Assembly (NCBI GenBank): GCA_002101205.1
Contig: LWTM01000069.1
Coordinates: 9,851-73,850, forward strand
Direction of reading: 5' to 3'
Source: Cycloclasticus sp. symbiont of Poecilosclerida sp. N
Lineage (GTDB): Bacteria; Pseudomonadota; Gammaproteobacteria; Methylococcales; Cycloclasticaceae
DNA: 64,000 bases
Positions 37,975-48,455 of this stretch are shown here, piece by piece (positions within the stretch are counted from its first letter, which is position 1; every line of letters starts with the position of its first letter). Below the pieces are notes generated by a model that saw only the letters and a program-made list of their open reading frames with translations, was not told where the DNA came from and did no database searches. The translations under genes were made by a program, and so were the position numbers.

Positions 37975-39226
37975 AAACGGGCGCGTTATCGACCCCAAAA
38001 ACGAATGCGACGGCGTACAAAACGTTTATATCGCAGGCGGTAAAATCCAACAAGTCGGTGAACAGCCCAAAGGCTTTATGGCGGATGTTACCGTGGATGC
38101 GACAAACAAATTGGTCATGCCGGGCTTTGTCGATTTAAACGCCAGTTTAAGAGAGCCAGGCTATGAGCATAAAGCTACCATTAGCAGCGAAATGAAAGCG
38201 GCGGTGGCGGCCGGTTATACCTCACTGTGTTGTTTGCCAGATACGTCACCTATTTTAGATACGCCATCGGTTGTCCAGCTTATTTTAGATAAAGCGGAAG
38301 CCGCAGGATTTGCGAAAGTATTACCATTAGGCGCCCTAACCGTTGGGCTAAAAGGTGAGACACTCAGCGAAATGTACGCGCTTAAAAAATCAGGCTGTGT
38401 TGCGCTAAGCCAAGCACCTAAGAGCAATATCAACAGTCAGGTTTTAAGGCGTGCTTTACAATATGCCAGTACGCATGATTTATTGGTGATACTCAAGCCT
38501 GAAGACCTCGCCATTAAAGATGATGGTTGTATCCATGATGGCGCCATCAGTGCAAAGCTAGGCTTGCAGGGTATTCCCGTGTCAGCAGAGACGGTGGCTA
38601 TTTCACAGATTATAGAGTTAGTGCAAGAAACCGGCGCGCGGGTCCATCTAACCGGCGTATCATCCGCTCGATCAGTGGCTATGCTTGGCCGCAAACAAAG
38701 CAATCATACTATCAGTGCCGACGTTCACGCGCATCAGTTACACCTAACGGAATTAGATGTTGGGACATTCGATGCGAATTATCATACTTCGCCACCTTTA
38801 CGCACAGTTAAAGACAAAGATGCGCTAATAGCCGGTGTAGCGAAAAGAGTATTTTGTGTTAGCTCTGGGCATCAACCGCATGAGCTTGAAGCGAAACAAG
38901 CCCCCTTCCCTTCAACACAAACGGGTATTTCAAGTCTGGAAACGGTGTTGCCACTTATGCTGAAACTGGTTGCAGATGGTTTAATCGACTTGTCGCAATT
39001 GGTGAACAGATTGTCGTATGACCCGTCAAAAATACTTGGTTTACAGACGGGTTGTTTATCAAAAGGGGCGCCAGCAGACGTTTGTATTATTGACCCAGAA
39101 AAACAGTGGTTGGTCAGCGAAGACAGTTTATATAGCCGTGGAAAAAACACGCCGTATTTAGGGCATCAAATGAAAGGAAGAGTAACGCACACATTGGTTA
39201 ATGGCCGTTTAGTTTTCGGAAAGTAA
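37958..39226 (+). CDS. Dihydroorotase-like protein PyrC' (catalytically dead)
   Basis: A 422-residue amidohydrolase-fold protein homologous to dihydroorotase. Where active enzymes have D-x-H-x-H it reads [17 protein letters not shown], so both metal-binding His are lost. The later segment [13 protein letters not shown] is kept only partly. Such inactive copies overlapping pyrB are known in Pseudomonas, where they hold the aspartate carbamoyltransferase dodecamer together. The ATG lies inside the end of pyrB (17-bp overlap). A true dihydroorotase must be elsewhere in the genome. Confidence 0.9.
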   Translation: MQIIIKNGRVIDPKNECDGVQNVYIAGGKIQQVGEQPKGFMADVTVDATNKLVMPGFVDLNASLREPGYEHKATISSEMKAAVAAGYTSLCCLPDTSPILDTPSVVQLILDKAEAAGFAKVLPLGALTVGLKGETLSEMYALKKSGCVALSQAPKSNINSQVLRRALQYASTHDLLVILKPEDLAIKDDGCIHDGAISAKLGLQGIPVSAETVAISQIIELVQETGARVHLTGVSSARSVAMLGRKQSNHTISADVHAHQLHLTELDVGTFDANYHTSPPLRTVKDKDALIAGVAKRVFCVSSGHQPHELEAKQAPFPSTQTGISSLETVLPLMLKLVADGLIDLSQLVNRLSYDPSKILGLQTGCLSKGAPADVCIIDPEKQWLVSEDSLYSRGKNTPYLGHQMKGRVTHTLVNGRLVFGK

Positions 39227-40104
39227 TGCAAGAAAATAGCAGAAATACCATATTCATCGAAGATGGAGAGATTTTACAGCGGCAAGCTTTTGATGAAGAA
39301 CAGTTTATCTTACGTGTTTATGCGCCTAAATGTGCGAGGGACGCTTTGCCTGGGCAATTTGTACATATTCAATGTGACCCGCAGCGCCTAATGCGCAGAC
39401 CACTATCTATTATGCGTGTGTCGCTGGTGGAGGGCTGGGTGGAGCTTCTATACAAAGCAGTGGGTGATGGTACAGCGCTTTTAGCTAAACGTAAGGTGGG
39501 GGAAAGCGTTAATCTGATGGGCCCTATTGGTCGCCCGTTTGAGTTGAATAAAAAAAGGCCCAAAGCGCTTTTATTGGGTGGGGGTGTGGGGATCCCCCCG
39601 ATGATTTGTTTAGCGGAACTGATAAAGAATCAAAAAAGTGGTATTGAAGCGACCGTTTTTATGGGCTCCGAAGTTCCCTTTCCCTTTAAGCGAGAAAAAT
39701 CAGCTTTGCCCGTGCTAGGTGTTTCTAATGAGGTAAGTAGTAGCTTAGCATTACTTGAACAATGGAGGGTTCCTAGCAGATTGGCGAGCTTACAAGGCTA
39801 CAGCGGCGTGTACCAAGGGTATATCACCGACCTTGCACGCGATTGGCTAAGGGCGTTAAATGAAGACGAAAAACAACAAGTTGCAATATATTCATGTGGT
39901 CCGACACCTATGTTAAAGGCTGTGGCGTTACTGGCGAAACAGTTCGGTATTCCGTGTCAGGTATCACTCGAAGAATACATGGCCTGTGCTGTAGGTGGTT
40001 GCGCGGGGTGTGTGGTTAAAGTAATAACACAGACAGGCGAAGCGATGAAGCGCGTGTGTGTCGATGGCCCCGTGTTTGATGCGCAAACGGTTTTTACTGA
40101 GTAG
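39226..40104 (+). CDS. pyrK: Dihydroorotate dehydrogenase electron-transfer subunit-like protein
   Basis: A 292-residue ferredoxin-reductase-type flavoprotein. It has an FAD-binding RRPLSIMRVS segment, NAD-binding LLGGGVGIPPMICLAE, IYSCGPTPMLKAVALL and a C-terminal [2Fe-2S] cysteine set (EEYMACAVGGCAGCVVKV and a later RVCVDGP). Overlaps the pyrC' stop (TAATG). In Firmicutes PyrK partners PyrD1B. No pyrD lies here, so its electron partner is either a distant gene or another enzyme. Confidence 0.88.
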   Translation: MQENSRNTIFIEDGEILQRQAFDEEQFILRVYAPKCARDALPGQFVHIQCDPQRLMRRPLSIMRVSLVEGWVELLYKAVGDGTALLAKRKVGESVNLMGPIGRPFELNKKRPKALLLGGGVGIPPMICLAELIKNQKSGIEATVFMGSEVPFPFKREKSALPVLGVSNEVSSSLALLEQWRVPSRLASLQGYSGVYQGYITDLARDWLRALNEDEKQQVAIYSCGPTPMLKAVALLAKQFGIPCQVSLEEYMACAVGGCAGCVVKVITQTGEAMKRVCVDGPVFDAQTVFTE

Positions 40105-40208
40105 ACAAATTAAGTTCGCTGTTTGCGCTGAGCCTTATTGCTGCGCATATGCTTTTTATACCTTTCGCCAACGCCCATTATGTTAAACGGGGATTTTAAC
40201 TAAACTGA

Positions 40209-40448
40209 TTACGATGGATTATTCCAAATGCTATTTTGAGTAGCGATATATAAAGTTTCGACTTTCTTTCTTGCCCACGGTGTTTTACGCAAAAACTTCA
40301 GGCTTGATTTAACACAAGGATCGCTGGTAAAGCAGCGAATATTGATTTGCTCCCCTAAGCGCTCCCAGCCATAATGTTCAACAAGGCTTAGAACTATTTT
40401 TTCTAGCGTTAAGCCGTGTAAAGGGTCTTTTTGATTTTGTGTTGTCAT
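40209..40448 (-). CDS. VF530 (DUF2132) family protein
   Basis: A 79-residue VF530/DUF2132 protein: [33 protein letters not shown] and [20 protein letters not shown]. The structure of the family resembles a small DNA-binding fold. The function is unproven. Start ATG 40448 is chosen because the family begins close to KDPLHG. It follows yheS with a five-base gap, so it is the second gene of that operon. Confidence 0.88.
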   Translation of the reverse strand: MTTQNQKDPLHGLTLEKIVLSLVEHYGWERLGEQINIRCFTSDPCVKSSLKFLRKTPWARKKVETLYIATQNSIWNNPS

Positions 40449-40453
40449 ATCAG

Positions 40454-42331
40454 TTATCCCTCGAGTGCGTCTTGCGCTTCTAGCCAAGTTTCTTCAGCGG
40501 CTTCTAACGTGTTATCCAGCCGTCTTTTTTCCTCTAATAAGGTGTTGAGCGTTGTTTTTTGTTCTGCGCTATAGATCTCATTATCGGCCAACCTTTCTTC
40601 TAGCAATAACTGCTCGGCAGAGAGCTTATCCATTTGTTTTTCGGCTTTTTTTAGTGCATCACGTAAGGGCTTTTGTTGTTGCCTTTTTTTAGCGTCTTGC
40701 TGCTTTCGTTCTTTATTTGAACAGGTGCTTTGGTTTGTTAAGAGGTTTTGTTCGCTCACTTTTGCTTGGTTTTTAACCCAGTCAGCATAATCATCTAAAT
40801 CGCCATCAAACGGCGTCGCTTTGCCGTTTGCGAGCAATAAGAATTGGTCAGTGATGGTGCGCAGCAAATGCCGGTCGTGGGAAACAATCAGCATTGCACC
40901 TGTAAACTCTTGTAATGCAGCGCTAAGCGCATAGCGCATTTCAATATCTAAGTGGTTAGTCGGTTCATCGAGCAATAAGAGATTGGGCTTTTGATATACC
41001 AAAATGGCGAGCGCTAAACGGGCTTTTTCGCCACCTGAAAAAGGCGCAACGGTATCTAATGCCTTGTCACCATGGAAACCAAAACCACCGAGAAAGTTTC
41101 TTAGGTCACGTTCAGTCGCTCTTTTATCAAGCCTCTGTAAATGCAATAGAGGTGTTGCTGAGCTATCTAACTGTTCAAGCTGATGCTGGGCGAAGTAGCC
41201 AACCTTTAGGCTTTCTGCAGCCTCTAAAGTGCCGCTACACGCCTTGCTTTCCCCTGCTAACAATTTAATCAGTGTGGATTTACCGGCACCATTAGGGCCA
41301 AGTAAACAGAGCCTGTCGCCTGGTTTTATAGACAGTGATACACCATCTAAAATGATATTGTCGCCGTAAGCGAGGGTCGCTTTTTCAACTTTAAGCAGCG
41401 GATTTGAAACACGCTGCGGCTTAAAAAACTCAAAATGAAATGGTGAGTCGATATGTGCAGCAGAAATAAGCTCCATACGTTCTAGTGCTTTTAGCCGACT
41501 TTGTGCTTGCTTTGCTTTGGTGGCTTTTGCTTTAAAGCGATCAACAAAACTTTGCATATGTGCGCGCTCTTTTTGTTGTCGCTCAAAGTTTGATTGTTGC
41601 TGGGCTAAGCGTTCCGCACGTGCGCGTTCAAATTGTGAGTAATTACCGGTATATAAGGCGATACTTTTTTGCTCGAAATGCAGGACATTGTCCACAACAG
41701 CGTCTAAAAAGTCTCTATCGTGTGAAATAAGTAACAAAGTGCCTGCGTAACTTTGTAGCCAGTCTTGCAGCCACATTACCGCATCTAAATCCAAGTGATT
41801 GGTGGGCTCATCTAGCAGCAAAATGTCGGACCTGCACATTAACGCTTTAGCAAGATTTAAGCGCACGCGCCAACCACCCGAAAAACTGGCAACACGGTGA
41901 GTTAACTCGGCTGTTTTAAAACCCAAGCCACTGAGCAAAATGGCCGCGCGTGATTGTGCCGCATAGCCCTGAATCGTTTCTAGTTCGGCATAAAGTTCCG
42001 CGCTGCGGTGTCCGTCGTTTTGTAGCTCAGCCATGACTAATTTAGCTTGAATATCGCGCAGTTCAGCATCGCCATCAATCACAAACTCAATGGCCGCTTT
42101 CTCGGTCACCGAGAGTTCTTGTGCAACGTGTGCAATAACAACGCCGGCTTGGATAGAAAAGTCACCGGTATCAGCCTGTAGTTTGCCCAACACCATCGCA
42201 AATAAACTGGATTTTCCACAACCGTTTGCGCCACTAATGCCTACCCGCTGCCCGTTATGTACCGTGAGGGATACGTTTTCAAATAATAAGTTAGCACTAC
42301 GGCGTAGTGATACATTGGTTAATTTCAGCAT
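40454..42331 (-). CDS. yheS: ABC-F family ATPase YheS
   Basis: A 625-residue tandem-ABC protein without membrane domains. ATPase 1: [49 protein letters not shown]. ATPase 2: [46 protein letters not shown]. The linker has the basic [21 protein letters not shown]-site tRNA interaction motif. The C-terminus is a coiled coil. ABC-F proteins act on ribosomes, and the match is closer to YheS than to Uup by the AKQAQSR linker and length. Start ATG 42331. Confidence 0.93.
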   Translation of the reverse strand: MLKLTNVSLRRSANLLFENVSLTVHNGQRVGISGANGCGKSSLFAMVLGKLQADTGDFSIQAGVVIAHVAQELSVTEKAAIEFVIDGDAELRDIQAKLVMAELQNDGHRSAELYAELETIQGYAAQSRAAILLSGLGFKTAELTHRVASFSGGWRVRLNLAKALMCRSDILLLDEPTNHLDLDAVMWLQDWLQSYAGTLLLISHDRDFLDAVVDNVLHFEQKSIALYTGNYSQFERARAERLAQQQSNFERQQKERAHMQSFVDRFKAKATKAKQAQSRLKALERMELISAAHIDSPFHFEFFKPQRVSNPLLKVEKATLAYGDNIILDGVSLSIKPGDRLCLLGPNGAGKSTLIKLLAGESKACSGTLEAAESLKVGYFAQHQLEQLDSSATPLLHLQRLDKRATERDLRNFLGGFGFHGDKALDTVAPFSGGEKARLALAILVYQKPNLLLLDEPTNHLDIEMRYALSAALQEFTGAMLIVSHDRHLLRTITDQFLLLANGKATPFDGDLDDYADWVKNQAKVSEQNLLTNQSTCSNKERKQQDAKKRQQQKPLRDALKKAEKQMDKLSAEQLLLEERLADNEIYSAEQKTTLNTLLEEKRRLDNTLEAAEETWLEAQDALEG

Positions 42332-42434
42332 GGGCAGAAAATAAATCAATAGGTGATTTACAAGACATTATACCGTTTCATCAATTAACGGCCGCTTTAT
42401 GCGATAATTACTTTTTTTGAAGGGCATTATTTCC

Positions 42435-44549
42435 GTGACATCAGCACAAGAAATTTTACAAACAACCTTTGGTTACGATGCATTTCGTTCGCCACAAGAT
42501 GAGATTATTAACGTACTTTCCAATGGGGGTGACGCGTTTGTGCTTATGCCAACGGGCGGTGGTAAGTCTTTGTGCTATCAAATCCCTGCACTGCTGCGTG
42601 AGGGGACCGCGATAGTTGTTTCGCCGTTGATAGCTTTAATGCAAGATCAAGTTGATGCTTTACAAGAGTTAGGCATTAAAGCGGCATTTTTAAATTCAAC
42701 GCTTAAAGTTACACAGGCGCGCGCGGTTGAGCTGCAACTATTAAATGGTGAGCTTGATTTATTGTATGTTGCGCCAGAGCGCTTACTCAATAAAGGGATG
42801 TTGTTGCTACTAGACCGTTGCCATATTGCCTTGTTTGCTATTGACGAGGCGCATTGTGTATCGCAATGGGGGCATGATTTTCGCCCCGAATATCAACAAT
42901 TGCGGCTGTTGCATGAACGCTTCCCAAAAATACCGCGTATTGCACTAACGGCAACAGCTGACGCGCGAACTCGGGCAGAAATTATTGCGCAATTACAATT
43001 AGAAAATGCGCGTGTTTTTGTTAACAGCTTTGATCGGCCGAATATCCATTATGCGATTTCTGAAGGCAATAACCCAAAGCTACGTATGTGGCGCTTTATA
43101 CAAGAGAACCATGCAACTGATGCAGGGATTGTGTACTGCCTTTCACGTAAAAAAGTAGAGACAACGGCCCAGTGGCTGAGTGAACAGGGACGAATAGCCT
43201 TGCCTTACCACGCTGGTCTGTCGCAGGAGGTTCGGCAAAAGCACCAACAGCGCTTTCTGCGTGAAGACGGTGTGATTATTGTTGCTACTATTGCTTTTGG
43301 TATGGGCATCGATAAGCCAGATGTGCGTTTTGTGGCGCATTTGAGCTTGCCCAAAAGCGTAGAGGCATATTACCAAGAAACCGGCCGTGCGGGGCGTGAT
43401 GGTGAGCCCGCTAATGCATGGATGGCGTATGGTTTACAAGACGTGCTGACATTACGTCAGTTTTTACAAAACTCCAAAGCCGATGAGGTGCATAAACGGG
43501 TTGAGCACTCTAAATTAGAGTCCATGTTAGGGTTGTGCGAATTGATTGCCTGTCGGCGACAAGCCTTGTTGGGATATTTCGATGAAGCTTTAGATAAACC
43601 TTGTGGTGCTTGTGATAATTGCGTTTCACCGCCAGAAAAGTGGGATGGCAGCGAGGCGGCGCAAAAAGTTTTATCCACCATTTACCGTACAGGGCAGCGC
43701 TTTGGCGTGAATTACATTATTGATGTACTGCGCGGCAAGGAGGACGGACGTATTCAGCAAAACAGCCACGACCAACTGAGCACCTTTGGTATAGGTAAAG
43801 AATTATCAGTGACAGAATGGCGAACAGTTTTTAGACAATTGATTGCCTTAGGTTATATCAGTGTGGAGGCTGAAAGCCACGGTTCACTCAAACTAACCAA
43901 GCAGAGTCGTCCTGTATTACGGGGTGAGAAAAAATTAGAGCTAAGGAAACAGAGAAAAGAAGAAAGTCTTAGTAAAGAAAAAAGCAAAAAAAAACCTGCT
44001 CGCCCACAAGACGAACCGTTGTGGGAAGCTTTGCGCGCTTTACGTCTACAGTTAGCAGAAGAGGCAGGTGTGCCACCCTATGTTATTTTTCACGATACCA
44101 CTTTGCAGGAAATGATAAAGAAGCGTCCGATAATTCTTGCCGATATGCGCTATATCAGCGGCGTGGGTGAGCAAAAAATTAAACGTTATGGGAAAAGGTT
44201 TCTTGCTGAAATCGCTAAATACCCGTTAGATGAACTATTCAATAATCACCTGAGTGCCACGGTGAATGAAACATTGATATTGTATCAAACGGGCATGACA
44301 ATTGAGGACATTGCGAAGCAACGTGAACTGAAACAAAACAATGTGTACGGTCATTTAGCCGATGCGATTGAAGCGGGTTTGCTCGATGTAAAAGACGTGC
44401 TGGACTTAGAATATAGCGAGTATCAAGAAATCATCATGACGATCGAATCGCTAGAGGATGAATCCAAAGGGCGCCTCAAACTCATTTATGAGGCATTAGA
44501 CAAAGAGTACGACTACGGTATCATTAAGTGCGTACAGGCATCGTTTTAA
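42435..44549 (+). CDS. recQ: ATP-dependent DNA helicase RecQ
   Basis: A 704-residue RecQ. Helicase motifs run from [44 protein letters not shown] to the [12 protein letters not shown] motif VI. The zinc site has [10 protein letters not shown] and CGACDNC. The winged helix (RQC), the HRDC domain near residue 530 ([20 protein letters not shown]) and an extra HTH-like C-terminal segment ([20 protein letters not shown]) follow. It is longer than the E. coli protein (about 610) because of that extension. I use GTG 42435. A TTG at 42417 is in frame. Confidence 0.94.
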   Translation: MTSAQEILQTTFGYDAFRSPQDEIINVLSNGGDAFVLMPTGGGKSLCYQIPALLREGTAIVVSPLIALMQDQVDALQELGIKAAFLNSTLKVTQARAVELQLLNGELDLLYVAPERLLNKGMLLLLDRCHIALFAIDEAHCVSQWGHDFRPEYQQLRLLHERFPKIPRIALTATADARTRAEIIAQLQLENARVFVNSFDRPNIHYAISEGNNPKLRMWRFIQENHATDAGIVYCLSRKKVETTAQWLSEQGRIALPYHAGLSQEVRQKHQQRFLREDGVIIVATIAFGMGIDKPDVRFVAHLSLPKSVEAYYQETGRAGRDGEPANAWMAYGLQDVLTLRQFLQNSKADEVHKRVEHSKLESMLGLCELIACRRQALLGYFDEALDKPCGACDNCVSPPEKWDGSEAAQKVLSTIYRTGQRFGVNYIIDVLRGKEDGRIQQNSHDQLSTFGIGKELSVTEWRTVFRQLIALGYISVEAESHGSLKLTKQSRPVLRGEKKLELRKQRKEESLSKEKSKKKPARPQDEPLWEALRALRLQLAEEAGVPPYVIFHDTTLQEMIKKRPIILADMRYISGVGEQKIKRYGKRFLAEIAKYPLDELFNNHLSATVNETLILYQTGMTIEDIAKQRELKQNNVYGHLADAIEAGLLDVKDVLDLEYSEYQEIIMTIESLEDESKGRLKLIYEALDKEYDYGIIKCVQASF

Positions 44550-44552
44550 CGT

Positions 44553-46112
44553 TTAAGAGTCCAGTTCATCATCGGCAATCGCGTACTTAGGGTCTTCTAT
44601 TACATTTACTTCAATCAGCTTTCTTGCTTGATGTAACAGCTTGATACACTCAGGGCTTAAGTGACGTAAGTGTAATGCTTTGCCTCGTTTCATATAACGT
44701 TCGGCGAGTGCATCGATGGCTTGAATGCCTGAATGATCAGAGACGCGAGAGCGTGCAAAATCAATGATAACTTCTTGTGGGTCATTCGCAGGTGTGAAGT
44801 GTTCCCGGAAATTATGGATAGAAGCAAAAAACAAAGGGCCGATTGGTTTGTATATTTTAACGCCATCACTTTCTTTAATGTCAAAATGCATGTTCTTGGC
44901 ATGTTTCCAGGCAAAAACCAGCGTGGATATGATGACGCCAACCACCACGGCAATCGCTAAATCGGTTAGCACCGTGACCACGGCAACGGTAATGCCGACT
45001 AGGGTGTCAGACATTGGTATACGGCCGAGTAGACGGAAACTCGCCCATTCAAATGTGCCTAAAACGACCATAAACATAACGCCAACCAACGCAGCAACAG
45101 GGATCATTTCAATGAGGGATGAGCCGACTAGAATAAAGGCTAACAAGAAGAGTGCAGCGGCAATACCGGATGTGCGCCCACGACCGCCTGAGTTAATATT
45201 GATCATACTTTGACCAATCATTGCGCAACCGCCCATGCCACCAAAAAAGCCAGTGGCTACGTTGGCAACGCCTTGACCGATACACTCCTTGTTGCCCTTA
45301 CCGCGTGTTTCCGTCATTTCATCAATTAATGTGAGTGTTAATAGCGATTCAATTAAACCAATCGCCGCAAGAATAAGCGCATAAGGGAAAATTATTTTCA
45401 ACATCTCTAGATCAAATGGAACGCTGGGGATGTGGAATTGCGGTAAGCCGCCGGCAATAGTAGCCAGAGGGTTGCCGGTCATATCTTGAAGAACATCTTG
45501 CACAGTGCGTAAATCTATATCCAAACCAATAGACAGCACAACGATGGTTACAATGGCAGCCAATGATGAAGGGATGGCTTTAGTTAGTTTAGGTAAGAAG
45601 TAAATAATGCCCATGGTCAGTGCAACCATGCCGAGCATTTTGGCCATTTGCTGGCCTTGTAGCCAGGCGAGCTCGCCTGTTGTTGGGTCTAAAAATTGGA
45701 ATTGCTGTAATTGAGCTAAGAAGATAACAATCGCCAGCCCGTTTACAAAGCCAAGCATCACAGGGTGCGGGACAAGGCGAATAAACTTACCCAGCTTAAA
45801 GAGGCCCGCTGCCACTTGTAAAATTCCCATTAACACAACGGTAGCAAATAAATATTGAACACCGTGAGTGGCAACTAAGCTAACCATAACAATGGCTAAT
45901 GCCCCGGTCGCACCAGAAATCATACCGGGACGGCCACCAATAGCGGCGGTAATAAGCCCAACCATAAAGGCAGCATATAAACCGACAAGTGGCTCAACGC
46001 CGGCAACGAAGGCAAAGGCTACTGCTTCTGGAATAAGCGCAAGAGCCACAGTAAGGCCTGAAAGAAGGTCGTTTTTTAAGCTTTGCGTGCGAGAAAGAAT
46101 TAATTGAAACAT
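44553..46112 (-). CDS. SulP-family anion transporter
   Basis: A 519-residue SulP/SLC26-like carrier with 10-12 hydrophobic segments. The opening GLTVALALIPEAVAFAFVAG and VGLYAAFMVGLITAAIGG motif are typical, and a STAS domain closes the protein (EVIIDFARSRVSDHSGIQAI). Likely substrates are sulfate or bicarbonate. The sequence alone does not decide. It is convergent with recQ with three bases between stops. No terminator is visible. Confidence 0.9.
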   Translation of the reverse strand: MFQLILSRTQSLKNDLLSGLTVALALIPEAVAFAFVAGVEPLVGLYAAFMVGLITAAIGGRPGMISGATGALAIVMVSLVATHGVQYLFATVVLMGILQVAAGLFKLGKFIRLVPHPVMLGFVNGLAIVIFLAQLQQFQFLDPTTGELAWLQGQQMAKMLGMVALTMGIIYFLPKLTKAIPSSLAAIVTIVVLSIGLDIDLRTVQDVLQDMTGNPLATIAGGLPQFHIPSVPFDLEMLKIIFPYALILAAIGLIESLLTLTLIDEMTETRGKGNKECIGQGVANVATGFFGGMGGCAMIGQSMININSGGRGRTSGIAAALFLLAFILVGSSLIEMIPVAALVGVMFMVVLGTFEWASFRLLGRIPMSDTLVGITVAVVTVLTDLAIAVVVGVIISTLVFAWKHAKNMHFDIKESDGVKIYKPIGPLFFASIHNFREHFTPANDPQEVIIDFARSRVSDHSGIQAIDALAERYMKRGKALHLRHLSPECIKLLHQARKLIEVNVIEDPKYAIADDELDS

Positions 46113-46218
46113 AAGAATATAGGACTAAAAGTTGTTGGGTATCAAGAGTCGTTCGCCAGTTATCCCCCCATTATAACAGGAAAATGTGCATCCGCAGCAT
46201 AGGGTGTGACTCTTGTGT

Positions 46219-47601
46219 TTAACGAACCTTGCGGGCTTTTCGTGGTCGGCCTTTTACTTTGCCATTAGCTAAATAATTAAGCGCCTGCCGAACGGCTTCG
46301 TGCTCAAGAGCTACATAGCTTGAACGGTCAAAAATATCTATTTTGCCGATTTGCGCGCCTTGCAAGCCAGCATCACCGGTCAGTGCGCCTAAAATATCGC
46401 CGGGGCGAATTTTATCCTTACGGCCACCGTCTATTTGAATGGTGGCCATGGGGGGGTAAAGCTTATAACTAGTATCCAAATCAAGCGAGACCGGGCTATC
46501 GATTAAACAAGGCTTGCCTTGATATTGTTCAATAGCGTCAACACGAATTTGTTCGTGTTCAACAAACAGGCTCATTGCGATGCCTTTTTCACCCGCGCGC
46601 CCTGTTCGCCCGATGCGGTGCACATAAATTTCTGGGTTGCGTGGTAGTTCATAGTTAATCACTAAGCCGATGGATTTGATATCTAAACCACGGGCGGCAA
46701 CATCAGTAGCAACTAACACAGAGCAACTGTTGTTAGCAAAACGTACGAGTACCTGGTCGCGTTCACGCTGGTCTAAGTCACCGTGAATGGCAAGTGACTC
46801 AATGTTATTTTTTTGCAATAACTCGGCAACATCACGGCATTGCGCTTTGGTGTGGCAAAAAACAACGGCGGTATTGGGTCGATAGTGTTGAAATAAGCCT
46901 AATAGCGTATTATTACGCTCGTGTTTTTTCACTTGATAAAAAAGCTGTTCGATAATATTTTGTTCGTGATTTGACTCAACAGTTACCGTGATTGGATCGC
47001 GCTGAATAGAGCGACACATTTGTTTAATTTCATCTGGGTATGTTGCTGAAAACAATAAAGTTTGGCGCGATTTAGGTGTCTTGCCGATAATCTCTTCCAT
47101 CACATCACTAAAGCCCATGTCCAACATTCTATCGGCTTCATCTAGAACCAGAGTCTTTAGTTGGTCTATTTTTAGCGTGCGTTTTTTCAAGTGATCTTGA
47201 ACGCGCCCAGGTGTGCCAACAATAATATGTGCGCCATGCTCAAGCGAGCCGACTTGCGGACCAAAGGGTTTGCCGCCGCACAATAGCACCAGTTTAATAT
47301 TGGGCACGCTACGCGCCAGTTTACGAATCTCTTTACCCACTTGGTCTGCAAGTTCACGTGTGGGGCAAAGAACTAAGGCTTGTATGCCGAAAAAACGCGG
47401 GTTAACTTTATTCAACAAACCAATACCAAAGGCTGCTGTTTTACCACTGCCTGTTTTGGCTTGGGCAATAATGTCTTTGCCTTTTAGAATGTACGGTAAA
47501 CTTTGTGCCTGTACGGGCGTCATGGTTTTATACCCCAAAGAGGCTAGGTTTTTAACTTGCTCTAGTGATATGGACAGTGATTTAAAGGATAAGTCGGTCA
47601 C
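46219..47601 (-). CDS. dbpA: DEAD-box RNA helicase DbpA
   Basis: A 460-residue helicase with Q motif MTPVQAQSLPYILKGKDII, motif I AQAKTGSGKTAAFG, DEAD in VLDEADRMLDMGFSDV, SAT in LLFSATYP and HRIGRTGRAGEKGIA. The C-terminal domain (DKIRPGDILGALTGDAGLQG and onward) is the DbpA RNA-binding domain that recognises hairpin 92 of 23S rRNA, so it acts in 50S assembly. Start is GTG 47601, overlapping the end of the hopJ fossil. Confidence 0.94.
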   Translation of the reverse strand: MTDLSFKSLSISLEQVKNLASLGYKTMTPVQAQSLPYILKGKDIIAQAKTGSGKTAAFGIGLLNKVNPRFFGIQALVLCPTRELADQVGKEIRKLARSVPNIKLVLLCGGKPFGPQVGSLEHGAHIIVGTPGRVQDHLKKRTLKIDQLKTLVLDEADRMLDMGFSDVMEEIIGKTPKSRQTLLFSATYPDEIKQMCRSIQRDPITVTVESNHEQNIIEQLFYQVKKHERNNTLLGLFQHYRPNTAVVFCHTKAQCRDVAELLQKNNIESLAIHGDLDQRERDQVLVRFANNSCSVLVATDVAARGLDIKSIGLVINYELPRNPEIYVHRIGRTGRAGEKGIAMSLFVEHEQIRVDAIEQYQGKPCLIDSPVSLDLDTSYKLYPPMATIQIDGGRKDKIRPGDILGALTGDAGLQGAQIGKIDIFDRSSYVALEHEAVRQALNYLANGKVKGRPRKARKVR

Positions 47602-47900
47602 AGATTTACTCTCTTTCGGTTTGTTGTCAAATTGAAACCAGCCCAGCCCACTTGCATAAAGTTACGGGTGTTTTGATGCTCATTACCTACAGGCGTTGCT
47701 AATACAGCACGGCAAAATTCACCAAATAAAGCCAGCGTTTGTGGCTCGGTAAACTTATTTAACTGAGCACATGTAAATAACTTGCACGATCCGTTATTTT
47801 CGCCTGCTTCGTTACGTGTGCGGCCATTATTAAAACCTGTAGGGGTAAAATAGAAAACGCGTCGATAACACCCGCGGTGTCTCTAAATTGTAATGTTATT
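47598..47900 (-). pseudogene. HopJ-family protein remnant
   Basis: On the minus strand one frame reads ITLQFRDTAGVIDAF, then a one-base shift gives FYFTPTGFNNGRTRNEAGEN, NGSCKLFTCAQLNKFTEPQT, LFGEFCRAVLATPVG and HQNTRNFMQVGWAG to a TGA overlapping the dbpA start. This is the conserved body of HopJ-type proteins (about 110 residues). The initiator region is lost behind an in-frame stop near 47910. hopJ-like genes are common next to helicase genes in marine gammaproteobacteria. Here it is dead. Confidence 0.7.
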
Positions 47901-47936
47901 AATGCTTAGCGAAACTGTTTTATTTGTTTCATGTTA

Positions 47937-48455
47937 TTACAGGAGAGGGCTTGCTTTTATGCTGTAAAGGGCCTTAATTGAAATTCCTTTACTTACTAGA
48001 AAATTATCAAAATCTGTTTTTCTTGACCAAAGTTTTTTATGGTCAAAATTATTGGCTACTAGTTTTCCGTCGAGGCTATTTTCCTTAATGAATTTTTTTT
48101 TGAAGCCTTTAGCGCCTGTTTCAGGATAAAAGTCATTATATAAGGCACGGTTACTTTTTTTACCGCAGGCAAAACAAAGCTCATCCTCAAAGGTTTTATG
48201 TTGAACCATAAGGCAAATATTGTAAGGCTCTAGGCTAACTATATTTTTTGTAAATATAGATAAACAGGTGGTTTTATCTGTGTCAATAAAAAAGAATAAA
48301 TGGTCGTTTGTATTGATAACTCTTCTTAAATTGAACTTAGTCTCCCACAGGTTATATTTTCTTAAACGCCCAGGTTTTAAATGTTTTTTGCTTTGTAAGT
48401 GTCGTAGGAGTTTTTCTTCAGTTTCTCCTTCGTAAAAATAATGTGCCTTTTTCAT
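47937..48455 (-). CDS. Small TOPRIM-like protein, partner of the AAA ATPase
   Basis: A 172-residue protein that begins KKAHYFYEGETEEKLLRHL. The E-G pair at residues 9-10 and the hydrophobic strand HLFFFIDTDKT with Asp58 and Asp60 match the TOPRIM pattern (conserved Glu then D-x-D), and a further acidic KTFEDELC lies at 87-94. A TOPRIM metal-dependent nuclease fold is therefore likely, though shorter than OLD, PARIS AriB or RNase M5 proteins. Its ATG shares one base with the stop of the upstream ATPase (TAATG), so the two are co-translated. The family cannot be named. Confidence 0.6.
   Translation of the reverse strand: MKKAHYFYEGETEEKLLRHLQSKKHLKPGRLRKYNLWETKFNLRRVINTNDHLFFFIDTDKTTCLSIFTKNIVSLEPYNICLMVQHKTFEDELCFACGKKSNRALYNDFYPETGAKGFKKKFIKENSLDGKLVANNFDHKKLWSRKTDFDNFLVSKGISIKALYSIKASPLL

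Noticed and set aside
44764..45213. 149-codon frame antisense to the SulP gene
   Set aside because: Lies wholly within a well supported transporter gene and has no independent features.
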